40,444 nucleotides of DNA from assembly GCF_943736985.1 (NCBI RefSeq), contig NZ_CALSFS010000021.1:1-40444 (forward strand), read 5' to 3'. Positions 26,098 to 34,730 of the stretch are shown piece by piece (the stretch's first letter is position 1; every line of letters starts with the position of its first letter). This DNA is from Clostridium sp. Marseille-Q2269. Lineage in GTDB: Bacteria > Bacillota > Clostridia > Clostridiales > Clostridiaceae. Below the pieces are notes generated by a model that was not told where the DNA came from, made no database searches, and saw only the letters and a list, made by a program, of their open reading frames with translations. Position numbers and translations under genes: made by a program.

Positions 26098-27202
26098 AAA
26101 TACGTTGACTACAACTCAAGCTATATCTATTATAGTAGGATCAATGATAGGCATAGGAATATTATCATTACCTGCTAATTTAGCCAGTATAGCTGGTAAT
26201 GATGGTTGGATGGGAGTAATTATAGGCAGCATATACCCCTTTTATATGGTGGCATGTGCTATATTTATTTTTAAAGATGCTTCTTATCAAGATAGAAATA
26301 TAATAGAAATAAGTAAAAATTATTTTGGAAAAGTTATTGGCAGTATACTTGCTTTTATATTCAGCTTTCAATTTTTTACTTATATAATTATTACTACTGC
26401 TAATATAAGCAGCATGTTAAGAGTTTATTTAGTTCTATTTTTGGAACAGTATAGATTAGCTATTCCCATACTATTAATTTCAGTATACACTGCTACCAAA
26501 GGAATAAAAACTTTAGGAAGAATAAATGAAATTGTTCTTTATTTATCTATTCCATTAATAGCAATCACTGCTTTGGCAATAAAACAAGGTAGTATTTTAA
26601 ATATTAAACCTATATTTGATGCCCCTCTTTTTTCTATTATAAAATCTAGTATAGAGCCTATATATTCTTTCGTAGGAATAGAGATTATTTTTTTAATTAC
26701 TCCTTTAATGAAACATAAAGAAAATATAAAAAGTTCTTTTTTAAAAAGTGTATCAATAATAGTTTTTTTGTATGTATGGTTAAGTTTTATAGCTATATAT
26801 TATTTAGGTGCAGATGTTGCACAAAATTTATACTGGCCTACTTTATCTCTTGCAGAAACAATTGCTATACCAGGAATAAGCAATTTTAAATTTGTATTCA
26901 TGTTTTTATGGAGTAGTATAGTTTTTAAAACAATAGCAAATCAAAATTACTTTTTTTATTATTCATTGTCTACAATATTTAAAAAAATAAATCCATATAT
27001 TTTATATATATTAGTATTTTTAGTTGCAGGTAGTATTATTAGTAGAATAAATAGCTTAATGCTTCTTAGAATGATTAATAAGACTATTAGTATATTTTAT
27101 TTAATATTTAATTTAGTATTTATAACTATCATAACTATTATGAAGATTATAAAATATGGAGGGAAAAATGAAAAAGTTAATGGAGAAATTAAGCAACAAT
27201 AG
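26081..27202 (+). CDS. spore germinant receptor subunit B (GerB-type permease)
   Basis: The B subunit belongs to the amino acid/polyamine transporter superfamily and is thought to hold the germinant site. The start TTTQAISIIVGSMIGIGILSLPA carries the glycine-rich first-helix break of that family, and about ten membrane helices follow over 373 residues. A GTG at 26075 is in frame, but GGGAGGG (26069-26075) positions the ATG at 26081. It overlaps the A-subunit gene by 17 bases and the C-subunit gene by 35, which implies coupled translation. Confidence 0.92.
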   Translation: MENSNKNTLTTTQAISIIVGSMIGIGILSLPANLASIAGNDGWMGVIIGSIYPFYMVACAIFIFKDASYQDRNIIEISKNYFGKVIGSILAFIFSFQFFTYIIITTANISSMLRVYLVLFLEQYRLAIPILLISVYTATKGIKTLGRINEIVLYLSIPLIAITALAIKQGSILNIKPIFDAPLFSIIKSSIEPIYSFVGIEIIFLITPLMKHKENIKSSFLKSVSIIVFLYVWLSFIAIYYLGADVAQNLYWPTLSLAETIAIPGISNFKFVFMFLWSSIVFKTIANQNYFFYYSLSTIFKKINPYILYILVFLVAGSIISRINSLMLLRMINKTISIFYLIFNLVFITIITIMKIIKYGGKNEKVNGEIKQQ

Positions 27203-28301
27203 AATAATAATAATAATTTTAATAATAATAATTTTAAATATATATTATTATAATCCTGATATAAAATATGCAGAGGAATTGGATATACCATCTGGTATAG
27301 GTTATAATTTTCAAACGAAGATAGATAACATTAGGTATTATGAAATACCAATAAGTGCTTACATTTTTAATCCCAATGGTACAACTACAAGCACTATACA
27401 TGAAGGCAAAGGAGAAACCATATTAAAAACTCGTCAAGATAGACAGAGACAGACAAATAGAAAGTTTTTATTAGGAAACGAAAAGATTTATCTTATTGGA
27501 GAAAAGGCTGCTTATGATGGTGTAAGTGAATTTATAAATCTTTTATTTTTTAATCCTTTGGCTAATCCCCAAGCAGTTTCATTAGTTTGTTCTGGAAATC
27601 CAAAGGATATGTTAAGTCATAAAGTAAAGGGATATCCTAATGCTGCAGAATATATATATGGATTGATTCAGAATTCACCACAGTATAATTTCTTTCCCAC
27701 TAAAGGATATCTAACAAATCAAAATTATTATACATTAAAGACTGAAGGCAAAACTCTAGTTCTACCTTATATAGAAGCAAAAAAACATGGCATAGAAATT
27801 ACGGGCTTGGCACTTTTTAAGGAAGGTAAGATGCAAAGAAAAATAGATTCAGATGAGATGAAAGTATTAAATGGGTTAAGAGAAAATGAAACTAAAGGAA
27901 TTATTAGTGTTATAAAAAGTAATGATAAATTTATAGATGTAGATTGTTATGTAAAGAGAAGAGTGAAATGTTACAAAGATAAGGGAAAATATAAGTTTGT
28001 AATAAAGCTTGATATAAAGGGAGATGTGATTAATTGTAAATCATGTAAATATAATTTATCTACAACAGAAGGAAGAGAGGCTATACAAAGGGAGATCAAA
28101 GAAAGAGTATATAATAAATCTACTGCATTTATCAATAAAATGCAAAAGGAATATAGATTAGATGTTTTAAATTTAGGTAGTGTGGCAGCAGCTAAGTATG
28201 GAAGACATACTGGGGTGGATTGGGATGAAGTAATAAGTGATTCAGAAATAGATGTGGATGTAGATATAGATTTAGTTAGAGGTGCTAGGGGCACATTTTA
28301 A
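27168..28301 (+). CDS. spore germinant receptor subunit C (GerC family), no lipobox
   Basis: GerC subunits are normally lipoproteins with a Cys-Trp-Asp start to the mature protein. This one has an N-terminal hydrophobic segment (NRIIIIILIIIILNIYYYN) with no cysteine in its first 45 residues, so it cannot be lipidated in the usual way and may stay as a membrane-anchored or released protein. The mature part fits GerC: ELDIPSGIGYNF, GEKAAYDGVSEFINLLFFNP, CKSCKYNLSTTEGREAIQREI, and a C-terminal helix region LNLGSVAAAKYG. An ATG at 27156 is in frame, but GGAGGG (27158-27163) selects 27168. Length is 377 residues. Confidence 0.85.
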   Translation: MKKLMEKLSNNRIIIIILIIIILNIYYYNPDIKYAEELDIPSGIGYNFQTKIDNIRYYEIPISAYIFNPNGTTTSTIHEGKGETILKTRQDRQRQTNRKFLLGNEKIYLIGEKAAYDGVSEFINLLFFNPLANPQAVSLVCSGNPKDMLSHKVKGYPNAAEYIYGLIQNSPQYNFFPTKGYLTNQNYYTLKTEGKTLVLPYIEAKKHGIEITGLALFKEGKMQRKIDSDEMKVLNGLRENETKGIISVIKSNDKFIDVDCYVKRRVKCYKDKGKYKFVIKLDIKGDVINCKSCKYNLSTTEGREAIQREIKERVYNKSTAFINKMQKEYRLDVLNLGSVAAAKYGRHTGVDWDEVISDSEIDVDVDIDLVRGARGTF

Positions 28302-28410
28302 AATTAATGTAACTGTCAATAAGATTGGCTCAAAATTTAATTTACCACAATATGACTTATAAAGATACTTTAACTAGCACAATAGATCAATTTATGTAAA
28401 AAATAAATTT

Positions 28411-28442
28411 GGCTGTTGAAAAAAATATATTTATCAACAGCC
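28411..28442. terminator. hairpin between gerC and the converging aminopeptidase gene
   Basis: GGCTGTTGA (28411-28419) pairs with TCAACAGCC (28434-28442). The stem is the same as at 19520-19544. On the minus strand it is followed by AAATTTATTTTTTA, so it best serves the aminopeptidase gene. Confidence 0.65.
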
Positions 28443-28564
28443 ATGCATTAATTTATAAACTAATAAATTTAAATTATTTTAAATTTCATGTGAATATATT
28501 AGGAATTTTCATAATTCAATTTTTTATTAGATAATATATTAGTATTTATAAGTGTTATGTTTTA

Positions 28565-29797
28565 TTAAAATGCCCAATCTCCATTTTTAAAGATTTGAAT
28601 TTTATCACCATTTTTATTTTCACCTATAATATCTAGATCAGGGGAGCCTACCATGAAGTCTACGTGAGCTAAAGAATTGTTGGCACCGGCCTTTTCTAAT
28701 TCTTCTTTTGTCATATTATCTCCATTTTTAATACAAGTAGGATAAGCTTCACCAAGGGCTAAATGACAAGAAGCATTTTCATCAAATAGTGTATTATAAA
28801 AAATTATATTTGAATCTGAAATAGGAGAATGAAAAGGTACTAAAGCTACTTCGCCTAAATAGCAGGAACCTTCATCTGTTTCTATTAATTTTTTTAGAGT
28901 TTCATAACCTTCTTCAGCAGAGAAATCTACTACTTTACCATTTTTAAATTTTAAAGTGAAATTGTTTATTAAATTTCCACTATAATTTAAAGGTTTTGTA
29001 CTTTTTACTATACCGTTAACTCCAGTTTTTAGAGGAAGGGTAAATACTTCTTCAGTAGGCATATTTGCTACAAAATAAGTTTTATTTTTATTGTATTCTC
29101 CTCCTCCGCACCAGATATGACCTTTAGGTAGTTCTACAGTTAGATCAGTATCTTTTGATTTATAATGTAGTTTAGTTAGCTCTTTATTATTTAAAAAATT
29201 AACTTTATCTGCTAAATTATTTAAATGTTCTTCCCAAGCTTTTACGGGATCTTCTCTATCTATTCTAACTATATTAAATATATTTTCCCAAAGTTTTTTT
29301 ATAGCTTCTTGTTCTTTTAAATTTGGGAATACCTTTTTTGACCACGCTGCTGTAGGAACAGATAGAACGCACCATGATACAAAACTATTCATTATGTATT
29401 CATAATATTTTTTTAATGCTATTCCCCTTGTTTTATTAGCTGTTGCTATTTTTTTAGGATCAACGTCTTTTAATAATTCTGGATTTGAAGCTGATATAGA
29501 TAAAAAGGCAGCATTTTCTTTTGCTAAACTTTCTAATCCATCGGCTTCCCAACAAGGAAACTCTTCAAACGTTTCAAAAGGAGCTTTCATATATTTTATA
29601 AGAGACAGCTGTTCATCACTCCATCTCACATTAACATTTTTAGCACCTGCGTCATAAGCTTTACTAGCTATGATCCTTACAAATTCCGCGCATTCTATAG
29701 GGGAATTTATAACAAGAGTTTGGTTAGGTTGTATGTTTATACCTATCTTAACAGCTATGTCAGCATATTTTTCTAAAAGTTCTTTAAAATTATTCAT
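28565..29797 (-). CDS. aminopeptidase, M29 family
   Basis: M29 metallo-aminopeptidases (AmpS/PepS/aminopeptidase T type) cleave N-terminal residues from peptides in the cytoplasm. The 410-residue length fits. Metal-binding residues appear in the expected order in the C-terminal half: E in NMPTEEVF, E in GEVALV, H in ASCHLALG, and H and D in AHVDFMVG. KGHIWCGGGEYN and SPISDSNIIFYNTLFDENA are family phrases. A GTG at 29806 is in frame, but GGAGAG lies 8 bases before the ATG at 29797. It is a single-gene unit with no neighbour in its pathway. Confidence 0.92.
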   Translation of the reverse strand: MNNFKELLEKYADIAVKIGINIQPNQTLVINSPIECAEFVRIIASKAYDAGAKNVNVRWSDEQLSLIKYMKAPFETFEEFPCWEADGLESLAKENAAFLSISASNPELLKDVDPKKIATANKTRGIALKKYYEYIMNSFVSWCVLSVPTAAWSKKVFPNLKEQEAIKKLWENIFNIVRIDREDPVKAWEEHLNNLADKVNFLNNKELTKLHYKSKDTDLTVELPKGHIWCGGGEYNKNKTYFVANMPTEEVFTLPLKTGVNGIVKSTKPLNYSGNLINNFTLKFKNGKVVDFSAEEGYETLKKLIETDEGSCYLGEVALVPFHSPISDSNIIFYNTLFDENASCHLALGEAYPTCIKNGDNMTKEELEKAGANNSLAHVDFMVGSPDLDIIGENKNGDKIQIFKNGDWAF

Positions 29798-29939
29798 AAA
29801 AAACACTCTCCTTATAATATGTGCTTTATACTAGCATATATTTCTTTTATTATTAGTTTAAACCAATAAATATATAAGTCAATTATATTAATAAATTAAT
29901 TAAGGATATATATATATAATATTATTAGACAAGTTAGCT

Positions 29940-30554
29940 CTATTTTATTTGATTCTTATAATATTTCTTATTTTTAACAATAAAATAATAAAAAACATAA
30001 AAAATCACAGAGCCTATAAGATCTGATATTAAATCTATCATGGTATCATTAATACCACAATATTGTACTCTTTGCATATTTAGATTAAAAAAGGTGTCCA
30101 TGGTAAATTCATATATTTCCCAAATAACACCACATAGTGCTGTAAGAGATAATACGAAAACAAATATAAAAAAAGCATTATCAGTATCTATTCCCATAGG
30201 AGTATTATATTTTTTTAATATAATAATAGCACAAAATCCTATTATTATACCGGATATAGTATGAACCATGGTATCCCACCATTCATAACTATAGAAATTA
30301 TTTAAAGTACCTAAATAAAGAGAAATAAATATAAAAAATATAATAGATAAATATAAAGTTTTATCTGCTTTAATCTTTAATATTTTAAATATTAAAGGAG
30401 GAATAAATGTTAATATAAAGGCAGCAATTCCAATTACAGTGAAATAATAATCCTTTTTAACAATATTACTTATTATATTAATAAAAATAAGAGTTCTTAT
30501 GATGTATTTACATGTATTATAAGTTACTGTTTTTATTTTATAGTTAATTTTCAA
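29940..30554 (-). CDS. YjdF/DUF2238-like integral membrane protein
   Basis: The 204-residue product has about six membrane helices. The conserved polar stretch lies between them: EWWDTMVHTISGIIIGF, then IWEIYEFTMD and DTMIDLISDLIGS. These acidic/His residues facing the membrane are the mark of the DUF2238/YjdF group, of unknown function. Start is a TTG after AGGTGAT. The downstream gap to the aminopeptidase gene is short and A/T-rich. Confidence 0.75.
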   Translation of the reverse strand: MKINYKIKTVTYNTCKYIIRTLIFINIISNIVKKDYYFTVIGIAAFILTFIPPLIFKILKIKADKTLYLSIIFFIFISLYLGTLNNFYSYEWWDTMVHTISGIIIGFCAIIILKKYNTPMGIDTDNAFFIFVFVLSLTALCGVIWEIYEFTMDTFFNLNMQRVQYCGINDTMIDLISDLIGSVIFYVFYYFIVKNKKYYKNQIK

Positions 30555-30655
30555 AATATCACCTAGCCTTCCTTTGAGTAATGGCCAATATATAATATTA
30601 TATGGTGATTAATATGTTATTATTATGAAAATATTTCACCTAAAAGTTTATACCA

Positions 30656-30873
30656 CCTTTAGATTAAAAAAAGGATATGTGGTTAGAAAGGCAACTCACT
30701 TCAATAAGAGATTCTAATTTGTTTTTCCTTAAAATATATGATTCCAAATTATAACTCGCTGAACGCTCAAACAATAATTTAGAATATACATATATTTTGG
30801 AATAACAAACAAGAATCTCTAATTTTGTTCAAATACCTTTTACACCACATATGCCAATTTTTCAATCTAAAGG
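30656..30873. repeat. 218-bp imperfect inverted-repeat element (MITE-like)
   Basis: The ends CCTTTAGATT (30656-30665) and AATCTAAAGG (30864-30873) are exact complements. Similarity continues inward with gaps: GGATATGTGGT against ACCACATATG, AAGAGATTCTAATTTGTT against AACAAACAAGAATCTCT, and AAAATATATG against CATATATTTT. The central loop holds a more G/C-rich core, AACTCGCTGAACGCTCAAAC (30752-30771). The whole would fold into one long hairpin. It has no coding capacity. A miniature mobile element or a repeat family is the likeliest reading. Confidence 0.6.
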
Positions 30874-30909
30874 AAGATAGTATAATTGTTTGAATGTAAC
30901 TTTTTATTG

Positions 30910-30948
30910 AAGAGAAAGTACAAAAAGGGTATTTTACTTCCTCTTTTT
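30910..30948 (+). terminator. terminator-like hairpin
   Basis: AAGAGAAAGTA (30910-30920) pairs with TACTTCCTCTT (30935-30945) with one mismatch, and the T run extends to 30948. The transcript it would end is not obvious. Confidence 0.45.
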
Positions 30949-31181
30949 ACGTAAAATCTACAATTATATTTTTATTATTTAAAGAAAGGACTTAAAAAAT
31001 TTTTTAGTTAGAAAATTCGTGGGTATTATATCAACTAAATATAATCTTTATAAAATTTATATAGATTAATTTTACATATAAAGTAGCTACATAATAATAT
31101 GCTTTTAAAGATATTAAAACAAAAAATACTTTTAGAGAAGATAGATATCTAGAAAAATAATTAGGACATTTTATCTGTGAA

Positions 31182-31283
31182 CTAATATTTAAGTGTGAAG
31201 TAAACAGGACGTTTACTTAGATCTGTTGCCACAGGACGTGGCATTAGGATCCGTTAGCTTAAATATTAGAGCACAAATATTAG
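31182..31283 (+). ncRNA. two-hairpin structured RNA with ACAGGACGT loops (CsrA-binding-like)
   Basis: A 12-bp outer helix CTAATATTTAAG (31182-31193) with CTTAAATATTAG (31258-31269) encloses two hairpins: GTAAAC-AGGAC-GTTTAC (31200-31216) and GCCAC-AGGAC-GTGGC (31228-31242). Both loops present GGA within ACAGGACGT, close to the CsrA/RsmA consensus ACARGGAUGU with GGA exposed in a loop. Two further GGA sites lie at 31163 and 31247. AAATATTAG recurs at 31275-31283 and could replace the outer helix. A T-rich stretch follows (to 31299). Strand is inferred; the minus strand folds equally well but lacks GGA loops. No promoter is convincing. Confidence 0.5.
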
Positions 31284-31374
31284 TATCCTTTATTTTTATA
31301 GCCATCTATTGACTAAAAGTATTCCTTGTTTTAATTTTTATACTTTAAAAGATGTTACGTGGTAATTTTCTTAT

Positions 31375-33087
31375 TTAGTTCATGAACATTTTTATATCTT
31401 CATCCACTGTTGATATAGTTCCTATTCCAAAGTTTTCAACTAGTACTTTAGCTACATTTGGTGATAGGAAAGCTGGTAGTGTTGGTCCTAAGTGAATGTT
31501 CTTCACACCTAAGTGAAGTAATGCAAGTAATACTATTACAGCTTTTTGCTCATACCATGCTATATTATAAGAAATTGGTAATTCGTTAATATCTTCAAGT
31601 TCAAATACTTCTTTTAATTTAAGAGCTATTACAGCTAATGAATAAGAATCATTACATTGACCTGCATCTAATACTCTAGGTATTCCATTGATATCTCCTA
31701 AATTTAATTTGTTATATTTATATTTAGCACAACCTGCTGTTAATATAACTGTATCCTTTGGAAGAGCTTTTGCAAAATCTGTGTAGTAATTTCTACTCTT
31801 CATTCTTCCATCACAACCAGCCATTACAAAGAATCTTTTTATGGCTCCAGTTTTTACTGCATCAACTACCTGTGGAGCTAGAGCTAAAACTTGATTATGA
31901 GCAAATCCACCTATAATTTCACCTTTTTCTATTTCTTTAGGAGCAGCACATTTTTTTGCATGATTAATTATTTCAGAAAAATCTTTTTTACCATCTTTTG
32001 AAGGATTAATATGTTTAACTCCTTCGAAACCAGTTACACCAGTAGTGTACATTCTATCTTTATAAGAAGCTTTAGGTGTAACAATACAGTTTGTAGTCAT
32101 TAAGATTGGTCCATTAAAAGCTTCGAATTCTTCATTTTGTTTCCACCAAGCATTACCATAATTACCTACAAAGTGTTTATATTTTTTGAAAGCTGGGTAG
32201 TAATTTGCAGGAAGCATCTCGCTATGAGTATATATATCTACTCCAGTTCCTTCTGTTTGTTTTAAAAGTTCTTCCATGTCTTTTAAATCATGTCCACTTA
32301 TTAATATACCAGGATTATTTCTAACACCTATATTAACTTTTGTTATTTCAGGATTTCCGTAAGTTGATGTATTAGCTTTATCTAATAGGGCCATAGCATC
32401 TACCCCATATTTTCCACATTCTAAAACTAAAGCAGTTAAGTCATCACCAGAAAGTGTATCATCTAAAGTGGCTACTAAAGCTTTTTCCATGAATGCATGA
32501 ATGCTATCTTCGTCATACTCTAAATTATTGGCATGTTCTAAATAAGCTGCCATTCCTTTTAATCCATAAGTTAAAAGTTCTCTTAAAGATCTTACATCTT
32601 CATTTTCTGTAGCTAATACGCCTACTGTTTCAGCTTTCTTTTTAAAATCTTCAGGATTATTTGCAACCCATACTGCAGCATCGTGAATTTCTTTTTCATC
32701 TTTATCATTTTTTATTCCTAAAACGCTTAAGAATTTAGAGGTCCAGCTTTTATTTTCTTTTGAATCATAAGAACCACCAGCATTTATGATAGAATCTTTT
32801 AAGTTTTGTCTTATCTTTAAGCCTTGTTGTACTCTAAAATTTAGTGCTTTAGCATCAAAATTAGCATTAGTTATAGTGGAGAAAAGACTCTCAACTATAA
32901 ATTTATCAGCTTCATTAGTCTTTAGTCCCATTTCTCTAGCTTTAGAACTATATATTGCAATTCCTTTTACTACATAAATAATTAAATCTTGAGTTTTGGC
33001 TATATCTTCAGTTTTACCACACACACCTTTTACAGTACAACCACGTCCACCGGCAGCTTCTTGACATTGATAACAAAACATACTCAT
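31375..33087 (-). CDS. hcp: hydroxylamine reductase (hybrid-cluster protein)
   Basis: Hcp reduces hydroxylamine in vitro and handles nitric oxide stress in anaerobes. The N-terminal cluster cysteines are C5, C8, C17 and C23 ([19 protein letters not shown], the anaerobe-type spacing). Hybrid-cluster ligands appear in [54 protein letters not shown] and AWYEQKA. Length is 570 residues. An upstream ATG at 33102 is in frame, but GGAGG lies between it and the ATG at 33087, which therefore is the start. A CRP/FNR-type palindrome upstream suggests HcpR control. Confidence 0.96.
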   Translation of the reverse strand: MSMFCYQCQEAAGGRGCTVKGVCGKTEDIAKTQDLIIYVVKGIAIYSSKAREMGLKTNEADKFIVESLFSTITNANFDAKALNFRVQQGLKIRQNLKDSIINAGGSYDSKENKSWTSKFLSVLGIKNDKDEKEIHDAAVWVANNPEDFKKKAETVGVLATENEDVRSLRELLTYGLKGMAAYLEHANNLEYDEDSIHAFMEKALVATLDDTLSGDDLTALVLECGKYGVDAMALLDKANTSTYGNPEITKVNIGVRNNPGILISGHDLKDMEELLKQTEGTGVDIYTHSEMLPANYYPAFKKYKHFVGNYGNAWWKQNEEFEAFNGPILMTTNCIVTPKASYKDRMYTTGVTGFEGVKHINPSKDGKKDFSEIINHAKKCAAPKEIEKGEIIGGFAHNQVLALAPQVVDAVKTGAIKRFFVMAGCDGRMKSRNYYTDFAKALPKDTVILTAGCAKYKYNKLNLGDINGIPRVLDAGQCNDSYSLAVIALKLKEVFELEDINELPISYNIAWYEQKAVIVLLALLHLGVKNIHLGPTLPAFLSPNVAKVLVENFGIGTISTVDEDIKMFMN

Positions 33088-33170
33088 TATTAATACCTCC
33101 ATATATTTTAAATTTTTTTAAAATTACTTATTTTTAATAGAGTAACCTTATCGCTTAACTCTGAATTAAT

Positions 33171-33210
33171 TGTATAAAAAAAACACTTATAATTCTGTAA
33201 CTTATGTTAC
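33171..33210 (-). promoter_or_regulatory. hcp promoter with HcpR-like (CRP/FNR-family) palindrome
   Basis: GTAAC-N4-GTTAC at 33197-33210 is a perfect CRP/FNR-type palindrome. On the minus strand a TATACA -10 box lies at 33176-33171, 20 bases downstream. This puts the palindrome centre about 40 bases before the start point, the class II activator position. There is no good -35, as expected for activator dependence. HcpR is the known activator of hcp in clostridia. Confidence 0.68.
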
Positions 33211-33295
33211 CTAACAAAAAGTTTTTTAAATTTTTTTGTTTTTTAATTGTTTATATGATTTACACAAGATAAAGATGTAGGTATTTGATGGTGAT

Positions 33296-33487
33296 ATGAA
33301 TAATTCAATTAATAATAGATTTTTTGATAAATTAGAAATTATTATAATAATAAATATAATTATATTGACAATAGATGGAATATATAGTACTGTATTAAGT
33401 GTACTATATATTATAGTACACTTAATACTCATAATACACTTTATTTTTATAGAGAGCATACAAAAGATAAATTTGATAATTGTTTAA
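33296..33487 (+). CDS. possible 63-residue hydrophobic peptide
   Basis: An open frame encodes a short Ile-rich product with about two membrane segments (KLEIIIIINIIILTIDGIY and VLSVLYIIVHLILIIHF). The ribosome site is weak (GATGGTGAT directly before the ATG). A perfect 34-base palindrome with a promoter-like TTGACA in front lies inside the frame, so the coding call is uncertain. A/T-rich sequence easily produces such frames. Confidence 0.3.
   Translation: MNNSINNRFFDKLEIIIIINIIILTIDGIYSTVLSVLYIIVHLILIIHFIFIESIQKINLIIV
33392..33428. promoter_or_regulatory. 17-bp perfect inverted repeat (operator-like)
   Basis: GTATTAAGTGTACTATA (33392-33408) is the exact complement of 33412-33428, around TAT. 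TTGACA (33365-33370) and TACTGT (33388-33393), 17 bases apart, form a weak promoter whose start would fall in the palindrome. The core AGTGTACTATA...TATAGTACACT resembles operators of the YtrA type of GntR repressors; such a gene lies at 34350. Confidence 0.5.
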
Positions 33488-33612
33488 TATCCTAAAAAAC
33501 CAGGGTTTAGAGTTGAAGAGGAGTAAGATTTTATAATTTATATTCATTAATTATAAAAGATATTATATATTTCATAATAATATGTCATTATATTCAACGA
33601 GGCGATTTTAGA

Positions 33613-34155
33613 ATGAAAAAGAGAATAATAAATATTTTATTTTTTACTGGGTTTGTATTTTATATTCTATTCTTATTGGAGAACATTCCTTTTAAATATG
33701 TATTACTTAGTAGCAACAGATATTTTTCTAGAACACTTAATTTAATTCCCTTTTATGATGTTTTTAATGGAAATTATAATGGATTAGATATTTGGGGAAA
33801 CGTAATTCTATTTATTACATTAGGAATCTATATAAATATGGTTAAGTGGAATATATCGAAGAGCACAACAAACAAAAGAATATATAACAGTTCCATAATA
33901 CACAAAAAGATTTGTAAAATTATATTAATTAGTTTAGCTTTTGAAGTGGGGGAATATATATTTGGTATAGGTGCTACCAATATAACAGATGTTATTACTA
34001 ATACTATGGGAGGAATCATTGGTATAACTATATATATTGTAATTAAGAAGATTTTTAAACAGGATAATAAAGTAAAAAAATTTGTTACTATATGTAGTAT
34101 TGTAATTATCATACCAGTTGCAATTATAGAGATAGGACTATTTATATACAATTAA
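33613..34155 (+). CDS. VanZ-like family membrane protein
   Basis: The 180-residue product has four membrane helices. VanZ-family marks are NLIPFYDV near residue 43, WGNVILFITLGIYIN, a conserved Glu in the third helix (FEVGEYIFGIG), and TNITDVITNTMGGIIG. VanZ gives low-level teicoplanin resistance in enterococci, but most homologues have no known role. The ATG follows GAGGCG. It precedes a GntR/ABC operon, and a decayed VanZ copy lies just after that operon. Confidence 0.85.
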   Translation: MKKRIINILFFTGFVFYILFLLENIPFKYVLLSSNRYFSRTLNLIPFYDVFNGNYNGLDIWGNVILFITLGIYINMVKWNISKSTTNKRIYNSSIIHKKICKIILISLAFEVGEYIFGIGATNITDVITNTMGGIIGITIYIVIKKIFKQDNKVKKFVTICSIVIIIPVAIIEIGLFIYN

Positions 34156-34243
34156 ATTATCCATAGAATCTTTATTAAATTAATTTAGTAATTTCAATAT
34201 TAAGTAATCTCAATATTATATAAATTATATTAAAAAGAATATC

Positions 34244-34258
34244 AACACCAAATGTGTT
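34244..34258 (+). promoter_or_regulatory. small inverted repeat upstream of the gntR gene
   Basis: AACAC-CAAAT-GTGTT lies about 90 bases before the GntR-type gene. It could be an autoregulatory site, but the arms are only 5 bases. Confidence 0.3.
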
Positions 34259-34349
34259 TTGATTTATGCTTTAATATTAACAATACTTTGTAAAAAACAT
34301 ATAAAAGTAAAAACATTATTTAAAATCAATAAAAGAAGGTGGTGAAATA

Positions 34350-34730
34350 ATGATAAATATAGACAGTAGAAGTAGTAAACCTATATATGAACAGATAATA
34401 GACAGTATAAAGGAAAATATCATAAGAGGAATATTAAAGTCCGGAGATAAATTACCATCGGTGCGAGAAATGGCTGTAATGATAACCACGAATCCTAACA
34501 CTGTTAGTAAGGCTTACAAAGAACTAGAAAGACAAAAAGTTATAGAGGTTTTAAGAGGAAAGGGAACTTATATATCAGATTTTAGTCCTAAGGAGGATGA
34601 GGAAAAAATGAATTTTTTAAGAAAGGAATTAAAACAGCTTCTTATAGAGTCACAATATATGGGAATAGATAAAAAAGAATTTATAAAGCTAATAGAAGAA
34701 ATTTATAATGATTTGGAAGAAAAGAGGTGA
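34350..34730 (+). CDS. GntR-family transcriptional regulator, YtrA type
   Basis: A short GntR protein of 126 residues: an N-terminal winged helix (SKPIYEQIIDSIKENIIRG, then GDKLPSVREMAVMITTNPN, TVSKAYKELERQ and VLRGKGTYI), followed by only a short helical tail and no large ligand domain. That is the YtrA subfamily, which usually represses the ABC transporter operon it starts. The GGTGG/GGTGA site precedes the ATG. Its stop TGA overlaps the start of the ATPase gene. Confidence 0.92.
   Translation: MINIDSRSSKPIYEQIIDSIKENIIRGILKSGDKLPSVREMAVMITTNPNTVSKAYKELERQKVIEVLRGKGTYISDFSPKEDEEKMNFLRKELKQLLIESQYMGIDKKEFIKLIEEIYNDLEEKR

Larger units (their letters stand above)
30555..31374. other. 820-bp region without protein genes
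   Basis: This long gap between hcp and the YjdF-like gene holds three things: a 218-bp inverted-repeat element (30656-30873), a weaker terminator-like hairpin (30910-30948), and a two-hairpin RNA (31182-31283). I find no reading frame with a ribosome site. Confidence 0.6.

Noticed and set aside
31200-31242. Guanidine-II (mini-ykkC) riboswitch because of two adjacent small hairpins
   Set aside because: That class needs ACGR loops; here the loops are AGGAC, and no guanidine exporter or SMR gene follows.
33226-33459. Minus-strand 77-codon Ile-rich frame
   Set aside because: It lies opposite the plus-strand hydrophobic frame and the palindrome, has no ribosome site and looks like an A/T-composition artefact.
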